DNA of 64,000 nt, taken from positions 930,001 through 994,000 of the forward strand of contig JAGTXK010000055.1 of NCBI GenBank assembly GCA_019096195.1. Reading direction: 5' to 3'. Made by a program: the position numbers and the translations under genes. Source of the stretch: Boletus sp. NGJ (taxonomy: Eukaryota; Basidiomycota; Agaricomycetes; Boletales; Boletaceae). This document shows positions 47,726 through 57,627 of this stretch, one piece after another (position 1 is the stretch's first letter; every line of letters begins with the position of its first letter). The notes under the pieces are model-generated. The model did no database searches and was not told the origin of the DNA. It saw nothing but the letters and a program-made list of their open reading frames with translations.

Positions 47726-47910
47726 TAAGTAGGTTGGAGCGTAAATTGATGCCCAAGAATGTCCCAGTTTCAGGTCTGTGTGAGGGCGGTAAGTCAGCAT
47801 AAGTTCTTCGGCGGCCACTTCCAACGTCGTCACGGGGTGTCACGCGACTCGAAATATAGGAGGTATTTGAAGTGCCGCCCACATTGAGCTCCATTCTCTT
47901 TGTGCCCTGC

Positions 47911-49136
47911 ATGAGTGCTCTTTCCCGCCCGCTTCGATTCGCACCTGCCCTGCGCGCCTCGCGCCGAGTCCAGCACCAGCACCAGCACTTTCGCCCTGCC
48001 CTGCCTCTCCTCCATGCCCGCTTCGCCGCGAACTCAGTCTCCGGGAGACCAGGCAGCCAGACTATCGAGCACGCCCGGTTGAATGTCAAAGAGGAAATCG
48101 GAAATTCTCTTACAGACTGGGCTCGCTCCATCGCGGGTGGCGTGTTCACCGTCGATAGTGTCAAGCCCGCAAAGGACTCCTTTGTGAGTGTTTAACTGTG
48201 CTCACTACACTGCCACCCCCCTCGTACACTATTTATATGCCATCGCTAGATTGGAATCACCACGGCAGTCGCCACAACAGTGCCTACCCCATACCTCGTC
48301 ATGGGTCTCGCTGGTGGCCTGCCCTATATTGCATCCGCAGGAACTACCGTCTATCTCTCCCGCCAAGCTGGCCTGGCCGCCGCGGGCACGCTCACAAACA
48401 TCGATCCAGGTGTCGCACTCACAATCTTGGATCAAGCCCTTAACTTCCAAGTCACGTACGGCGCTGTTTTGCTCTCCTTCCTCGGTGTGTCTCTTTTTCA
48501 CGTGTTCACTCGTTCAGAGCTCACCTCGCGGCAGGTGCCCTCCACTGGGGTATGGAGTTTGCCGGTCTCGGGGGTTTCAAGGGCTATCCTCGCCTGATGC
48601 TGGGTGTATCCCCCGCCGTCGTCGCTTGGTCCACCATCACTCTTCAGCCCACCTTTGCTCTCCTTTACCAATGGCTCGGTTTCACCGCGCTCTGGTATGC
48701 CGACAACAAGGCTACCGTGGCCGGCTGGAGTAAGCTTTTGCTGTTTGACATCAAGCTCGTCGCTGAGAACTTACTTACTCTGTCAGCACCGAAATGGTAT
48801 TCCCAATACCGTTTCTATTTGTCTATTCTCGTCGGCACCTGCATCATTGGATCGTTGGCAGGAACGTCGTACTGGGGGCCTGTTGCCGGTCATGGTCTCC
48901 TTTCTGATGATCTCGACCTCATTCGTGCAGAGAGGTGACATCTCTCCAAGTGCATTACGCTTTCCGCAGTACTCAGTCTACATTTCAGGAAAAAAAGCAA
49001 ACCTGAGCGTGTTGGTGTCATCCCTGGCGATATTGAAGCGGTCAAGGGGGGGGCAGCAAGCGACGCTTATGTTGTAATTCGCCACAAGTCCAAGCAGAAC
49101 GGAGACTCCATTGAGAGCAATGGTGAAAAGCATTGA
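47911..49136 (+). CDS. DUF3429 mitochondrial inner-membrane protein
   Basis: The first exon encodes an Arg-rich, acid-free presequence (MSALSRPLRFAPALRASRRV) and then a matrix-side region with VKEEIGNSLTDWARSIAG. After the first intron come hydrophobic spans typical of the DUF3429/TMEM69 family: TPYLVMGLAGGLPYIASA, LTILDQALNFQVTYGAVLLS, FLGALHWGMEFAGLGGFKGY, PRLMLGVSPAVVAWSTITL and LYQWLGFTALWYAD, followed by YSQYRFYLSILVGTCI. The motif W-G-M-E at the start of a helix is a family hallmark. About 330 residues over roughly five exons. The role is not known in detail; the family is placed in the mitochondrial inner membrane. It is tandem behind the F-box gene, 185 bp away. Confidence 0.85.
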
Positions 49137-49960
49137 CCTGACGGAGAGATGCAAGATAGTCTTTCATGGGATTGTATGGCCGTTGTGTAGTTCCTATGCA
49201 GGTTACTGTGTATCATACCTTGTATTGTTATTCCCGCCCACCTGAGGGTGACTATGATGTGGTAACTGAGAGGTCGTCGCCTTAGGAGGGTTCTTCAGAA
49301 CTGGAACTGGTTCCACGAAGTGACAGGTGACCCGCAGTCGGACCATTCGTTCTACCACTTTCGGCTACACTTCAGCACTAACTCCCTTCAAATCTGTTCT
49401 CACTCACGCCGTATCACATCTACTCGCTCTTATCTCAAGAGGGTCAGAGATATGGAATTCAGGCACTGGGTGGCACAAAGGCGCCTTTAATTCCATGGCT
49501 CGTGGAATGCAATTGTCCGGTTACACATATCTTATCCACAGAGACGACACCTGGACCCCCTTGTCGCGTTTCGTCCTAGAGCTACAATCGGCCAAGCGGT
49601 GGAGCGGTACAGATGTCTGGCGTGGAACGTCGAATAGTAAAGAGTATGTTATGCACGTGGTAACTCGCATCTGCCGTCGGGAAGATATCCACGCCGCATA
49701 AAATTACCGTGGTACCCGAGATTGACGGTATGTAGTAAGACTATGTGCTTTCAAGGCTGAATCGATTTCGAATGCAGGTGAATGCCGCTAAGCTCTGTCA
49801 GGTGAGGTACATGTGCCGTATACATTGTCTGTTTTCGGTGTCAGTCTGGGAAGATGTGAGCCGAGATTATTTAAGTGCTTGGAACAAACTATGATCAGAT
49901 GCGGCCCAGGCTCTCTATGCGGTCGCTGCCACTGCCTTGAGCCATCTTTTGAGCGCCTCC
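49137..49960. other. Long gap upstream of the DUF6534 gene, no firm gene
   Basis: These 824 bp separate the DUF3429 and DUF6534 genes. An open plus-strand frame at about 49440-49700 has a protein-like composition (for example YLIHRDDTWTPLSRFVLELQ) but no family match and no obvious start or splice partner. It may be a remnant or chance. Nothing else is seen. Confidence 0.35.
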
Positions 49961-51814
49961 ATGGTAGAGGAATTCCAACCTCGCTCTGTCGGCGCGTCCT
50001 GGGCCCCAGCAATTATCGGTGAGTTTTCCAGCACTGAGTCAAGCTATTGACGATGCCGACAACTAACATGCTATGCATAGGACTTATGCTGTCCTTGTGG
50101 CAAGTTTTTCGTCACTCTACACCCATTTTGACCGCGACGAACAACTTTGCTAGCATGTACGGTTCAGGACTTGGCCAGTCGTTGTTCTATTCCTATCATT
50201 TCCCAAACGACCGTATCCTGATAAAAACGGCGGTGAGCATAGTAGACATATACACAGAGTTGGTCAATCTAATTTTTTTCCAACCGCCAAAGGTAATGAT
50301 CACGCTGTGCGTAGCGATTATCAGAACGTGAACGAAATCGTTTAACTACAACTGCGCCCAGAGCCTTGGATACTATCCATGTTTATGGTTGCGTGCAGTT
50401 GTATTGGCAAATATTGATTTCCTGCCGTCGTGATCTCTCAACAGAATGCTCAACCCGATTACCCATGTAAGTAATCTGTACAATTCAACAAAACGAAAAG
50501 ATTGACTCGTTGATACAGGGGTTTTGAAGTGAGTTTGTCGATTGGTCGAATAGCCATTAGTCTCACCTCCTGCTCGGCACAAAGCTTGCGGTGTTAGCCA
50601 ACGTAAGGTTTATCTGACCAGAGATTCTGGATTGAGCTCTAATCTCTCCACCAGTACATGGTTACGTTCATCGTTCAATGGTGATTACCCTCTCGTTGGA
50701 AACAGTCCTTTGTCTGATACCTGGCCAGCTACTATGCTCAGCGAGTATGGATTGGTGAGTTCTTTTATGATTTTGAAGTTAGCTTGAGTATATGGTTTTG
50801 TAGTGAGCGGAAGACACAAGTTAATTACTGCTCTAGTGGTATGGTTACTGTCATTCTTTGGAAATGCATCTCATCAGAACCAGGTGATTACAGCAGCTGC
50901 GGATTTTAGTGAGTATTCTCGGTGTCTCCAAACACTACGATGATCGCTTACCATACCCAAGTTATCGGCCTAGGTTTGTCGAATGTTTATTCATGCTTCG
51001 TCATGATGGTAACATTCCTTACTCCTTAGTTTGCGCCATTTTCACGTACAGGAATTTCTTGCATGTGATGACACCCTACTGAGTTGGATCCCTCACATAC
51101 TCTAGGTTTCAACGGCAGACCATTCAATACATATTTTCCACCCCGGTCGGTGTTGCTCCTGCTCCTTGGGAGATGTGCTAATCATCTTCATTCGAACAGC
51201 TTGTTGCATACTCTTCAGTTATGAGTACCGTCTGCGATGTCATCATAACTAGCAGCGTTGTCTACTTCCTCCGCGATGGACGGTTTGAGCAGAGACTGTG
51301 CGAACTCAATCTTATCTTGTATACTGTACAGATATTGAGCTCACTGACAGGAAGCGGGGGAATCTTATTCAACAGCTCAGGAGAGTGTGTATCAATTGTG
51401 GGCTTCTCACTTGGTAAATTCTTGACTGTGGGATGGACAAACTACTGATCGGAAATCTTTTCAGTACTATGTCACTAACGACGGTTCTCCTTGTAAGTAA
51501 CCAACATCTTACTTTCGTGTGCTGTCCTGACACACAAAAAGTACGCCTTCCAAGGGGACAATTATTGGGTCGAAATAACCGGGGTAGTCTTGAGTCGGTG
51601 TACGTCTTCCCTCATGTCTGCGAAAAACAGTTTCACAAAAAATAATCACGCAGCATACATTAACTCGATGCTCTCGATGTAAGGCATTTCCCCTTGGGCG
51701 AGGTCCGTCAGTCTAACGCATTTCCTTAGGCTGAATGCAAGGAAGTCGATCCGAGATCACGAACGCGACTGTCGTGACCGAACTATAGAAATTCCTTCGA
51801 TACAGATAATTTAG
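49961..51814 (+). CDS. DUF6534 seven-helix membrane protein
   Basis: This belongs to a large Agaricomycete family of multi-span proteins of unknown function with a GPCR-like layout. The start MVEEFQPRSVGASWAPAIIG is at 49961. Exons then give GLMLSF, MYGSGLGQSLFYSYHFPND, EALDTIHVYGCVQLYWQ (the LDTLH-type family motif), GFEVSLSIGRIAISL, VMSTVCDVIITSSVVYFLRD, LNLILYTVQILSSLTG and AYINSMLSM. The last exon is LNARKSIRDHERDCRD, the common SLNARK ending. Many introns of 50-60 nt split the gene, and some middle exons (50600-51200) were not resolved by eye. The order of motifs and the C-terminal LNARK signature make the family call good; function is unknown. Confidence 0.72.
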
Positions 51815-52308
51815 TGCTTGGCCTCAAGCAGTTTTAAGTGTGTCGCGCGCACACTGCAGGAATAAGACATGATCTGCTAGCACTCGCTCTAGAACGTGAT
51901 TATCAGCAACAAGCCGCTGTCTACTGGCTCGCATAGCATTGATCACACAAATTACTGAACATGATACAGCAAGCTGAAAGTGTCACATGGGGAAATTCTG
52001 GTCCGCTGACATACAAGCCAATAGACAGACAGTACATGATATTCTCGAGGTTGCTGTATAACTCGATCGTCCCCTTAAAAAAAAAAACAAGCTACAACTG
52101 GTAACGGTATCGAGAAGGTTACAAGCATCCCTCCGTCCTATAAAAGTGACGGGGGAGTTTGAGAATGGGGGATATAGAACGATGACATATGTCGCAGGCA
52201 GAGATGGGTATCGTGATAAATACTAGGCGATGTCTTAGTGGCAGGTCAGATAACGAGTTGGCGATTTCAAGTATTTTCGCACCTATTTGACGTGTCGTTC
52301 AATCACGA
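51815..52308. other. Convergent gap between the DUF6534 and SH3 genes
   Basis: This 494-bp region between two 3' ends contains an A12 run near 52077-52090 and no coding signal. Nothing else is seen. Confidence 0.5.
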
Positions 52309-53442
52309 CTATAACCTTCCATCAGGATTTAAACTGCTCAATCTTTGCACGTTCCTCCAACCGATGTCAGGCTGATCGGAGGGTGTGCGCTCTAAGCATT
52401 CATGGGGGACCATTCCGCGTTCACCTCTTCTATTCGCGCATAAGTCCCAGCCATCGTCATATTGTTCGACGACAAAGATGCGTTCGCCTGCCGTGATAGA
52501 AAGCTCATCCGGAAGAGTGGGCACAAATGTACACTTGACCAATGCCTCCACTGGCGCGTGTTGTGCACGTGCAGAGGGTAAGGTAGAGGGAATGCCTGTG
52601 CCTGCGGCTACACGCGCCATCGCAAGTGCATTAGTATTCGCAGGGCTGTATGTTGAGGGAATAGGCTGTGTGGGGTAAGCAGCGACTGGGGTGGGGTTGT
52701 TGTATGTTGCTGGAGGAGGCGTAGGAACAGCGTAAGCGGGCATGGTAGGCCGCATGTGCATGACGGGGGGAACAGGAGAAGAGTACATAGGCTGACCATA
52801 GGTCTCAAAAGGTGATAGAGGTGCACTTCTATGTGGAGTGTTGGTGGCGCTGGTAAAAGACGCTGGCGGTTCGATGATATCTGGGAGAGGTTTAGGTTCA
52901 TCTAGACCCGGAGGCCCATTCCACGAGATGTGCTTGCGTTCTCGCCGGCGAAGATAGGTCTTTCGAACGAAAAATACGATGAGTGCTACGCCAACTATGA
53001 CACCCCCGGCAACGATGCCAGCAATCGCGCCGCCAGAGAGGCCGTTGCTCGTCGCCGCAGCCACATTCGTCTGCGGAGTGGATGTGGAAGAAATTGGGGA
53101 CGTTGACGTGGGTGGCAAAGTGATGAGGGTTGAAAGCGGCGTAGTGACAGCAGGTGACTGTGTACCTGTAGAGGATGGGACGGACGAGGTCGATGACGTG
53201 GTAGCAGAAGAGGGCGCAGAAGAGGATTGAGGCGAGGAAGAAGGAGCGCTGCTCGAGGGCTGGCTTGTAGGTGCGGTAGTGGTGGTGGTCTGGCTGGACG
53301 CGGTAGTCGCAGAGGTCGCACTCTGCTTCGACGCCGTTGTCGTTGTAGTCGTGCTAGTGGAGGCAGCTGCTAGTTGAACGTGTCCCAGGCGCTTTGCATG
53401 CCGAGCCCGCTCAACGGGCATGCGGCGCACTGCGGCGTGCAT
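52309..53442 (-). CDS. Fus1-like single-span membrane protein with C-terminal SH3 domain
   Basis: One exon of 377 codons from the ATG at 53442. The N-terminal 130 residues are almost all Ser, Thr, Pro and Ala, a heavily O-glycosylated type of ectodomain. A single membrane span follows at about residues 135-159 (GGAIAGIVAGGVIVGVALIV), then a basic stop-transfer RKTYLRRRERK. A Pro-rich cytosolic linker (residues 190-275) leads to an SH3 domain at about 300-355: VKCTFVPTLPDELSITAGER, then IFVVEQYDDGWDLC and GMVPHECLE, with the DDGW and VP residues of the ligand groove present. This is the layout of yeast Fus1, which acts in cell fusion during mating. Orthology to Fus1 is not shown by sequence. 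No classical signal peptide is visible before the Ser/Thr region. Confidence 0.8.
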   Translation of the reverse strand: MHAAVRRMPVERARHAKRLGHVQLAAASTSTTTTTTASKQSATSATTASSQTTTTTAPTSQPSSSAPSSSPQSSSAPSSATTSSTSSVPSSTGTQSPAVTTPLSTLITLPPTSTSPISSTSTPQTNVAAATSNGLSGGAIAGIVAGGVIVGVALIVFFVRKTYLRRRERKHISWNGPPGLDEPKPLPDIIEPPASFTSATNTPHRSAPLSPFETYGQPMYSSPVPPVMHMRPTMPAYAVPTPPPATYNNPTPVAAYPTQPIPSTYSPANTNALAMARVAAGTGIPSTLPSARAQHAPVEALVKCTFVPTLPDELSITAGERIFVVEQYDDGWDLCANRRGERGMVPHECLERTPSDQPDIGWRNVQRLSSLNPDGRL

Positions 53443-53725
53443 TCTGAAGGAGAGGAAAGGTGGTGGACTTTTTACAAAGGCCTTTTAAGATAAGGTGTTC
53501 TTAGAAAGGAGCGTCAAGAGTGGGTGGTCGAGTAGAATGTAACGAATGGCACGACGGCCTGCGCTGGAATGGCAGGTCGAGGGAAATTTTTCAAGGGCTG
53601 TCATGCCAACGCCGCACTTGGTGTCAAGGAACAAATTTAGACCAAGTATTGTACAGACAACCAAATCGTTAGCATGAACAAAAAAAAAGATAATGAGAGT
53701 GAGCGAGAATACGGTACAGACAACG

Positions 53726-55686
53726 TTACATGTCCCCTGCCTTCTCTAGTTGTACTCTTTTCCTCGAGCACCCCACCTCCGTGTCCAATCCTCGTTTCCG
53801 ACCCCCCTTGGCCTCGTCCAAGAACTTGTCCAGCCCGAATACGTCCCCCGAGTCCTTCTCAAACTGCACAGGCCCCTCCCTCACCTCCTGTTCGCTCGCA
53901 CCTTCAAAGCCTACACGGGGTTGGCCCAGCCCGAACCGGTCATTGGAGAGGGCCTTCCCTATTCCCTCTTCTGTCCCACCACCAAATGCCTCCTCACTGC
54001 TCCCTTCGGCAGCGATGTTGCCACGCGCCTTGTAGATCGCCGCCGCTGCAGTCGACCCGTGGAACAACGGCCGGTCATATAACCCGTAGTTCTCGTCATC
54101 CCCAAACGTGCTACTGAGCTGCTCCCTGTTGAAGAGTCTCGAGTCCAGCATACTTTCCTTGGATAGCGTTGGCTTCGCGAGGCCAAGCGCAATTTTCTCG
54201 GATATGTCACGGTTTTGTTGTCGAGCAAGCATCTTAGCACGCTGCTCCGTGCCCATGTTTGACATTCGCATTTCTCGCTCGCGTTCGCGGCGTTTCTCCG
54301 CGCGCATGGCATCCCTAATCTTTGCAGCTTCTTCGTCCTCCTCCTCCTCAGAGTTGGCAGCCTCTGACTCAGCCTCTGACTCGCTCCCATAGCCCCCTAG
54401 TGCAGAGGTAACGGCAGTGCGCGATTCCGCAGTGGGCCGTGAAGGCCCCGATGGAACAGTGCCACTGCGCTCCTCGCGTGCTCGTTGGGCAAGAAGACGG
54501 AGGTTCTCCTCTTTGGCTTCCTTTTGCTTTTGTGCCAACTTTTGTTGCATAAGTGCTCGTTGCCGGACTTCCTCGCGGGCATGCCTGTCAGCGACGAACA
54601 GGGCCTCGGAGAACTTGGCAAAGTTATCATTGATGGATACCTATGGGGTGAGGTGAGGAATAGTGAGCACAACCATCGGCGGAGGAAACCACGGGAGAAA
54701 CCAACATCTTGGAGACCTCGCCCATCGGCAGCCAAACGTTTGTCGAGCGGAATGGTGAAACCCTTGTTGTTCTTCCAATTTGATATACATGGAGGGATCA
54801 TCCATTCTTTTTGCTCCGCAGCCGTCGCTTTCCGTGGTGGACTCCGTAAGACAGGCGGAGGCGGACTTGGTGGTCCTCGAGGGATCTTCTTGTGCTTGAA
54901 GCGAGGGGGCTCCAACGGGTCCTCAACCACTTCAGACATCTTGATAATCCTTTGTTTCAGCGCTCCACCGTCTCCACCTTGCTGCTGACCAGGAGTATAG
55001 CGAACGTATGTCGTCTTACCGACTCCATCAGGCACGTTCTTGGGCTGGGCAGCTTTAATCTTGCCGGTGACCAATTTTTCGAGAGCTTGTCTAGTCCGTT
55101 CTGCAGTGGTCTGAACTTCTTCTTCGGACGGTCGCTCCATGGAACGTTGATTGTCGGTGATGTCTTTACGATGTGAAAGAGGGACGAGGTCTTTGAATTG
55201 AGATTGCACGATCTTGCCGGTTCTCTGGCCTTGGTGTGCGATAGCATCGTATCGAACGTTGCCTTCGGAATCGACCTGGAGGGCAAGGGTGTTTCCTGCT
55301 TGTGTCTGGGAGATGGGTCATTGGGCATGTCCATGGGTGGGGAAGACTCGACCGACCTTTTTCTTTCCGAGGTTGAGAGGATACTGGGCGACGTGACACT
55401 CAGGGTAGGCTCCACCATCACCTGTGGCGGGTGAGTAATCGATGGGCGAGTGGTGAATGGGACATACCAAACTCCTCTGGTGATGTCGGTTTCCATCCTT
55501 TGCGCTTCCCGTAAGGGGGGATTGCCGCTCTGACGACCACGGCCTGGGAAGGGATTGCAAGTAATACCTGGTCTTCGTCGTCCGGGGTAGCGGAGATGCG
55601 AATGGGTTGTGGTAATACACTGGCAAGGGGAGGGTCAGACAGTGGCTAGGAGGGAAAGAAATCACGCACGCAGCGAGAGCAGCCAT
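53726..55686 (-). CDS. PRP45: SNW/SKIP pre-mRNA splicing factor (Prp45)
   Basis: This spliceosome scaffold, also a transcription co-regulator, threads through the activated spliceosome. Exon 1 encodes MAALA only (start 55686). The next exon gives VLPQPIRISATPDDEDQVLL and PPYGKRKGWKPTSPEEFGDG, then GAYPECHVAQYPLNLGKKK. The SNW block follows: YDAIAHQGQRTGKIVQSQF, TGKIKAAQPKNVPD, YVRYTPGQQQ, RIIKMSEVVEDPLEPPRFKH and the signature ISNWKNNKGFTIPLDKRLAA. A coiled, charged segment and RDISEKIALGLAKP are also typical. The C-terminus has DNYGLYDRPLF-type and FGLDKFLDEAK-type segments and a basic end SRKRVQ. The length is about 570 residues in about six exons. It shares a 128-bp promoter with TIM54. 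Confidence 0.94.
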
Positions 55687-55814
55687 CGGGCTTGAATGAC
55701 AAAACGGAACAAACTCGAATATCTTGCCTTATGTCAGCATCCTGTTTACTGGTGTCTGTGTTCCGTGGCTGTGCTGAAATATTGTTTTCCGAATTCCGAA
55801 CCGTTCTGCATTCC
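55687..55814. promoter_or_regulatory. Shared divergent promoter of PRP45 and TIM54
   Basis: Only 128 bp separate the two start codons, so both genes must use overlapping promoter sequence. I see no TATA, CCAAT or E-box in it. Confidence 0.4.
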
Positions 55815-57350
55815 ATGGATGCGCCGTCGCGCAAGTCTGGCGTTCGGGCTGCCCTCGAGTACACGGGCATCCCAGCAAGTTGGCTGTCGGCGCGACCCCG
55901 TCTTCCCTCGAGAAACTGGTGCATATTCATTACCCTTACTTCTTCACTCGTCTCCTACTATGCATACGACCGTCACCAAGCACGCGCTATTCGTCGCTCA
56001 TACATTGACCGTGTCAAACACCTTGCTGACGAGCCGATGAAAAGTACAGACCTCCCTCGCAAGGTGGTCGTGTATGGTGCCAAGTGGCCAGGGGACGAGG
56101 ATCATCAACGGGCTGTCAGGTTCTTCAAAAAATATGTCAAGGTGTGTGCAGGTCTCCCCGACAAGCAGAATATTACAACCCATGCATCACAGCCTGTATT
56201 AGTCGCCGCTGCTATTGACTACGATATTGTCGCCACCCGTCACTCGGGTGACCTTGCCAGACGCATCGCTTCAACCGTCGTCAAAGACCGTCGTCTCCTG
56301 ATGGGGGTGGACCAGTCTGCCGCACTCCCACTCACTCTTCCTAATCAGCCTACTCAAGAGCAAAAACGTGCGCGAGAACTAGAAGGAGGGGTTGTCCTTA
56401 TAGGAAGACACACTTTCAAAGAGTACATGGCTGGTTTGAAACGAGGTTGGAGTGGGGGGTTGGACCTCGTAGACAGAGAGGAGAAGTTGGCACAGGAATT
56501 AGCGTCAGACGGAACCTTCGACGAAACATATGAACTCAGCAGCCCTCCAATTGGAATTGTGGATGACCCAAACGCTGAACCAATACCAACTCTGTCTCGT
56601 CTTCCTCCTTCTCATAACGCCGATTTTTTTTCTCCCCTCAAGTTGCCTACTTCTTCCAAGGATCAAACCCCTACCACATTAAATCCATCACTCATAGATT
56701 CCACGCCACCTGCAACCGTACCTCCCCAGCCCCCACTCCTCCTTGTTCCGTGCGTCAATTACGTCGGCTTTCGTTTTATCCCCCACATGATCTGGGGTTT
56801 CTTCAACGAGCGCCACAAAACACAAATAGGCTGCGAGGCTGCTTACTCTCTAGTTATCAACAAAACACGTGAATTTCAGGGACCAAGCTTGATACTCGAT
56901 CCCAGCCACGATGTCCAACCCGGTGAAGGTTGGGAAGCAAGCAGTGAGGAAGGGGAAGAATCGAAAATCACTCAAGGTCCACCACAAGGCGGCGATCTCG
57001 ACTTCGGTTTATCCTCGGAGTCTGTGCTTGTGCCTCACTCCCCCGTATCCAACATAGCTTCCTCTCGCAAATCGTATTACAAAGCTCTTCCTGAACGTTT
57101 GGTTACTGCACGCCAACTTGCGCGTGGTGAGCGTGCGCCTACCAAGGAAGAGGAAAAAAACCCACCGCCAAGCGAGGTCGAGCTCAGAGCAGAGCGCCTC
57201 AATAAAGAACTGAGGTGGAGGGGAGAAGAAGAAGCTTGGGGGATTGTCGAGCCAGGCAGTGGCGTCAGCTGGGATGCAAGATTCAGGGGAGTACTGGAGG
57301 TGTTTGATAACCAAGGAGCTGATGATGAGGGGCTTGGAATTGATAAGTGA
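55815..57350 (+). CDS. TIM54: Mitochondrial import inner-membrane translocase subunit Tim54
   Basis: This is a subunit of the TIM22 complex, which inserts carrier proteins into the mitochondrial inner membrane. A single exon of 511 codons starts at 55815. Features: GVRAALEYTGIPASWLSARP, RLPSRNWCIFITLTSS leading into a membrane span (about residues 35-52), YDRHQARAIRRSYIDRVKHL and the family block PRKVVVYGAKWPGDEDHQRA. Further on come AAIDYDIVATRHSGDLARRI, GVVLIGRHTFKEYMAGLKRG and, late in the protein, LLLVPCVNYVGFRFIPHMIW, which is diagnostic. Upstream in-frame codons lack an ATG, which supports this start. The lack of introns is unusual beside its neighbours. Confidence 0.92.
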   Translation: MDAPSRKSGVRAALEYTGIPASWLSARPRLPSRNWCIFITLTSSLVSYYAYDRHQARAIRRSYIDRVKHLADEPMKSTDLPRKVVVYGAKWPGDEDHQRAVRFFKKYVKVCAGLPDKQNITTHASQPVLVAAAIDYDIVATRHSGDLARRIASTVVKDRRLLMGVDQSAALPLTLPNQPTQEQKRARELEGGVVLIGRHTFKEYMAGLKRGWSGGLDLVDREEKLAQELASDGTFDETYELSSPPIGIVDDPNAEPIPTLSRLPPSHNADFFSPLKLPTSSKDQTPTTLNPSLIDSTPPATVPPQPPLLLVPCVNYVGFRFIPHMIWGFFNERHKTQIGCEAAYSLVINKTREFQGPSLILDPSHDVQPGEGWEASSEEGEESKITQGPPQGGDLDFGLSSESVLVPHSPVSNIASSRKSYYKALPERLVTARQLARGERAPTKEEEKNPPPSEVELRAERLNKELRWRGEEEAWGIVEPGSGVSWDARFRGVLEVFDNQGADDEGLGIDK

Positions 57351-57627
57351 AAGGACGGTGGATCAGCTATTCCGACTAACGCTATAGATCAGCAACGTCG
57401 CCAGTTATAGCATGCTAATTAATTACCTTATCGATACCAATCCTATTACACTTGGACAACAATACTGACCTTCTGTTAGACCCGTTAGATTCAGGCCACA
57501 CCTAGGGCCTGATTACTGCTGTGACCTTCCTCTGGATACAGAAAACATGATCGTATTGGTTGCAAGAAGGATAGTATACAGCTTTGTGCAAGTTCGGACA
57601 CATCAAAAAGAAAAACATGTAGTCACT
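57351..57627. other. Convergent gap between TIM54 and HFM1
   Basis: This 277-bp A/T-rich region lies between two 3' ends. No gene or strong repeat is seen. Confidence 0.5.

Noticed and set aside
52995-53321. Pro/Arg/Leu-rich minus-strand open frame
   Set aside because: It is a shifted frame of the Ser/Thr-rich ectodomain of the SH3 protein.
53674-54117. 147-codon plus-strand Pro/Ser-rich open frame
   Set aside because: It is antisense to the C-terminus of PRP45, which matches the SNW family exon by exon.
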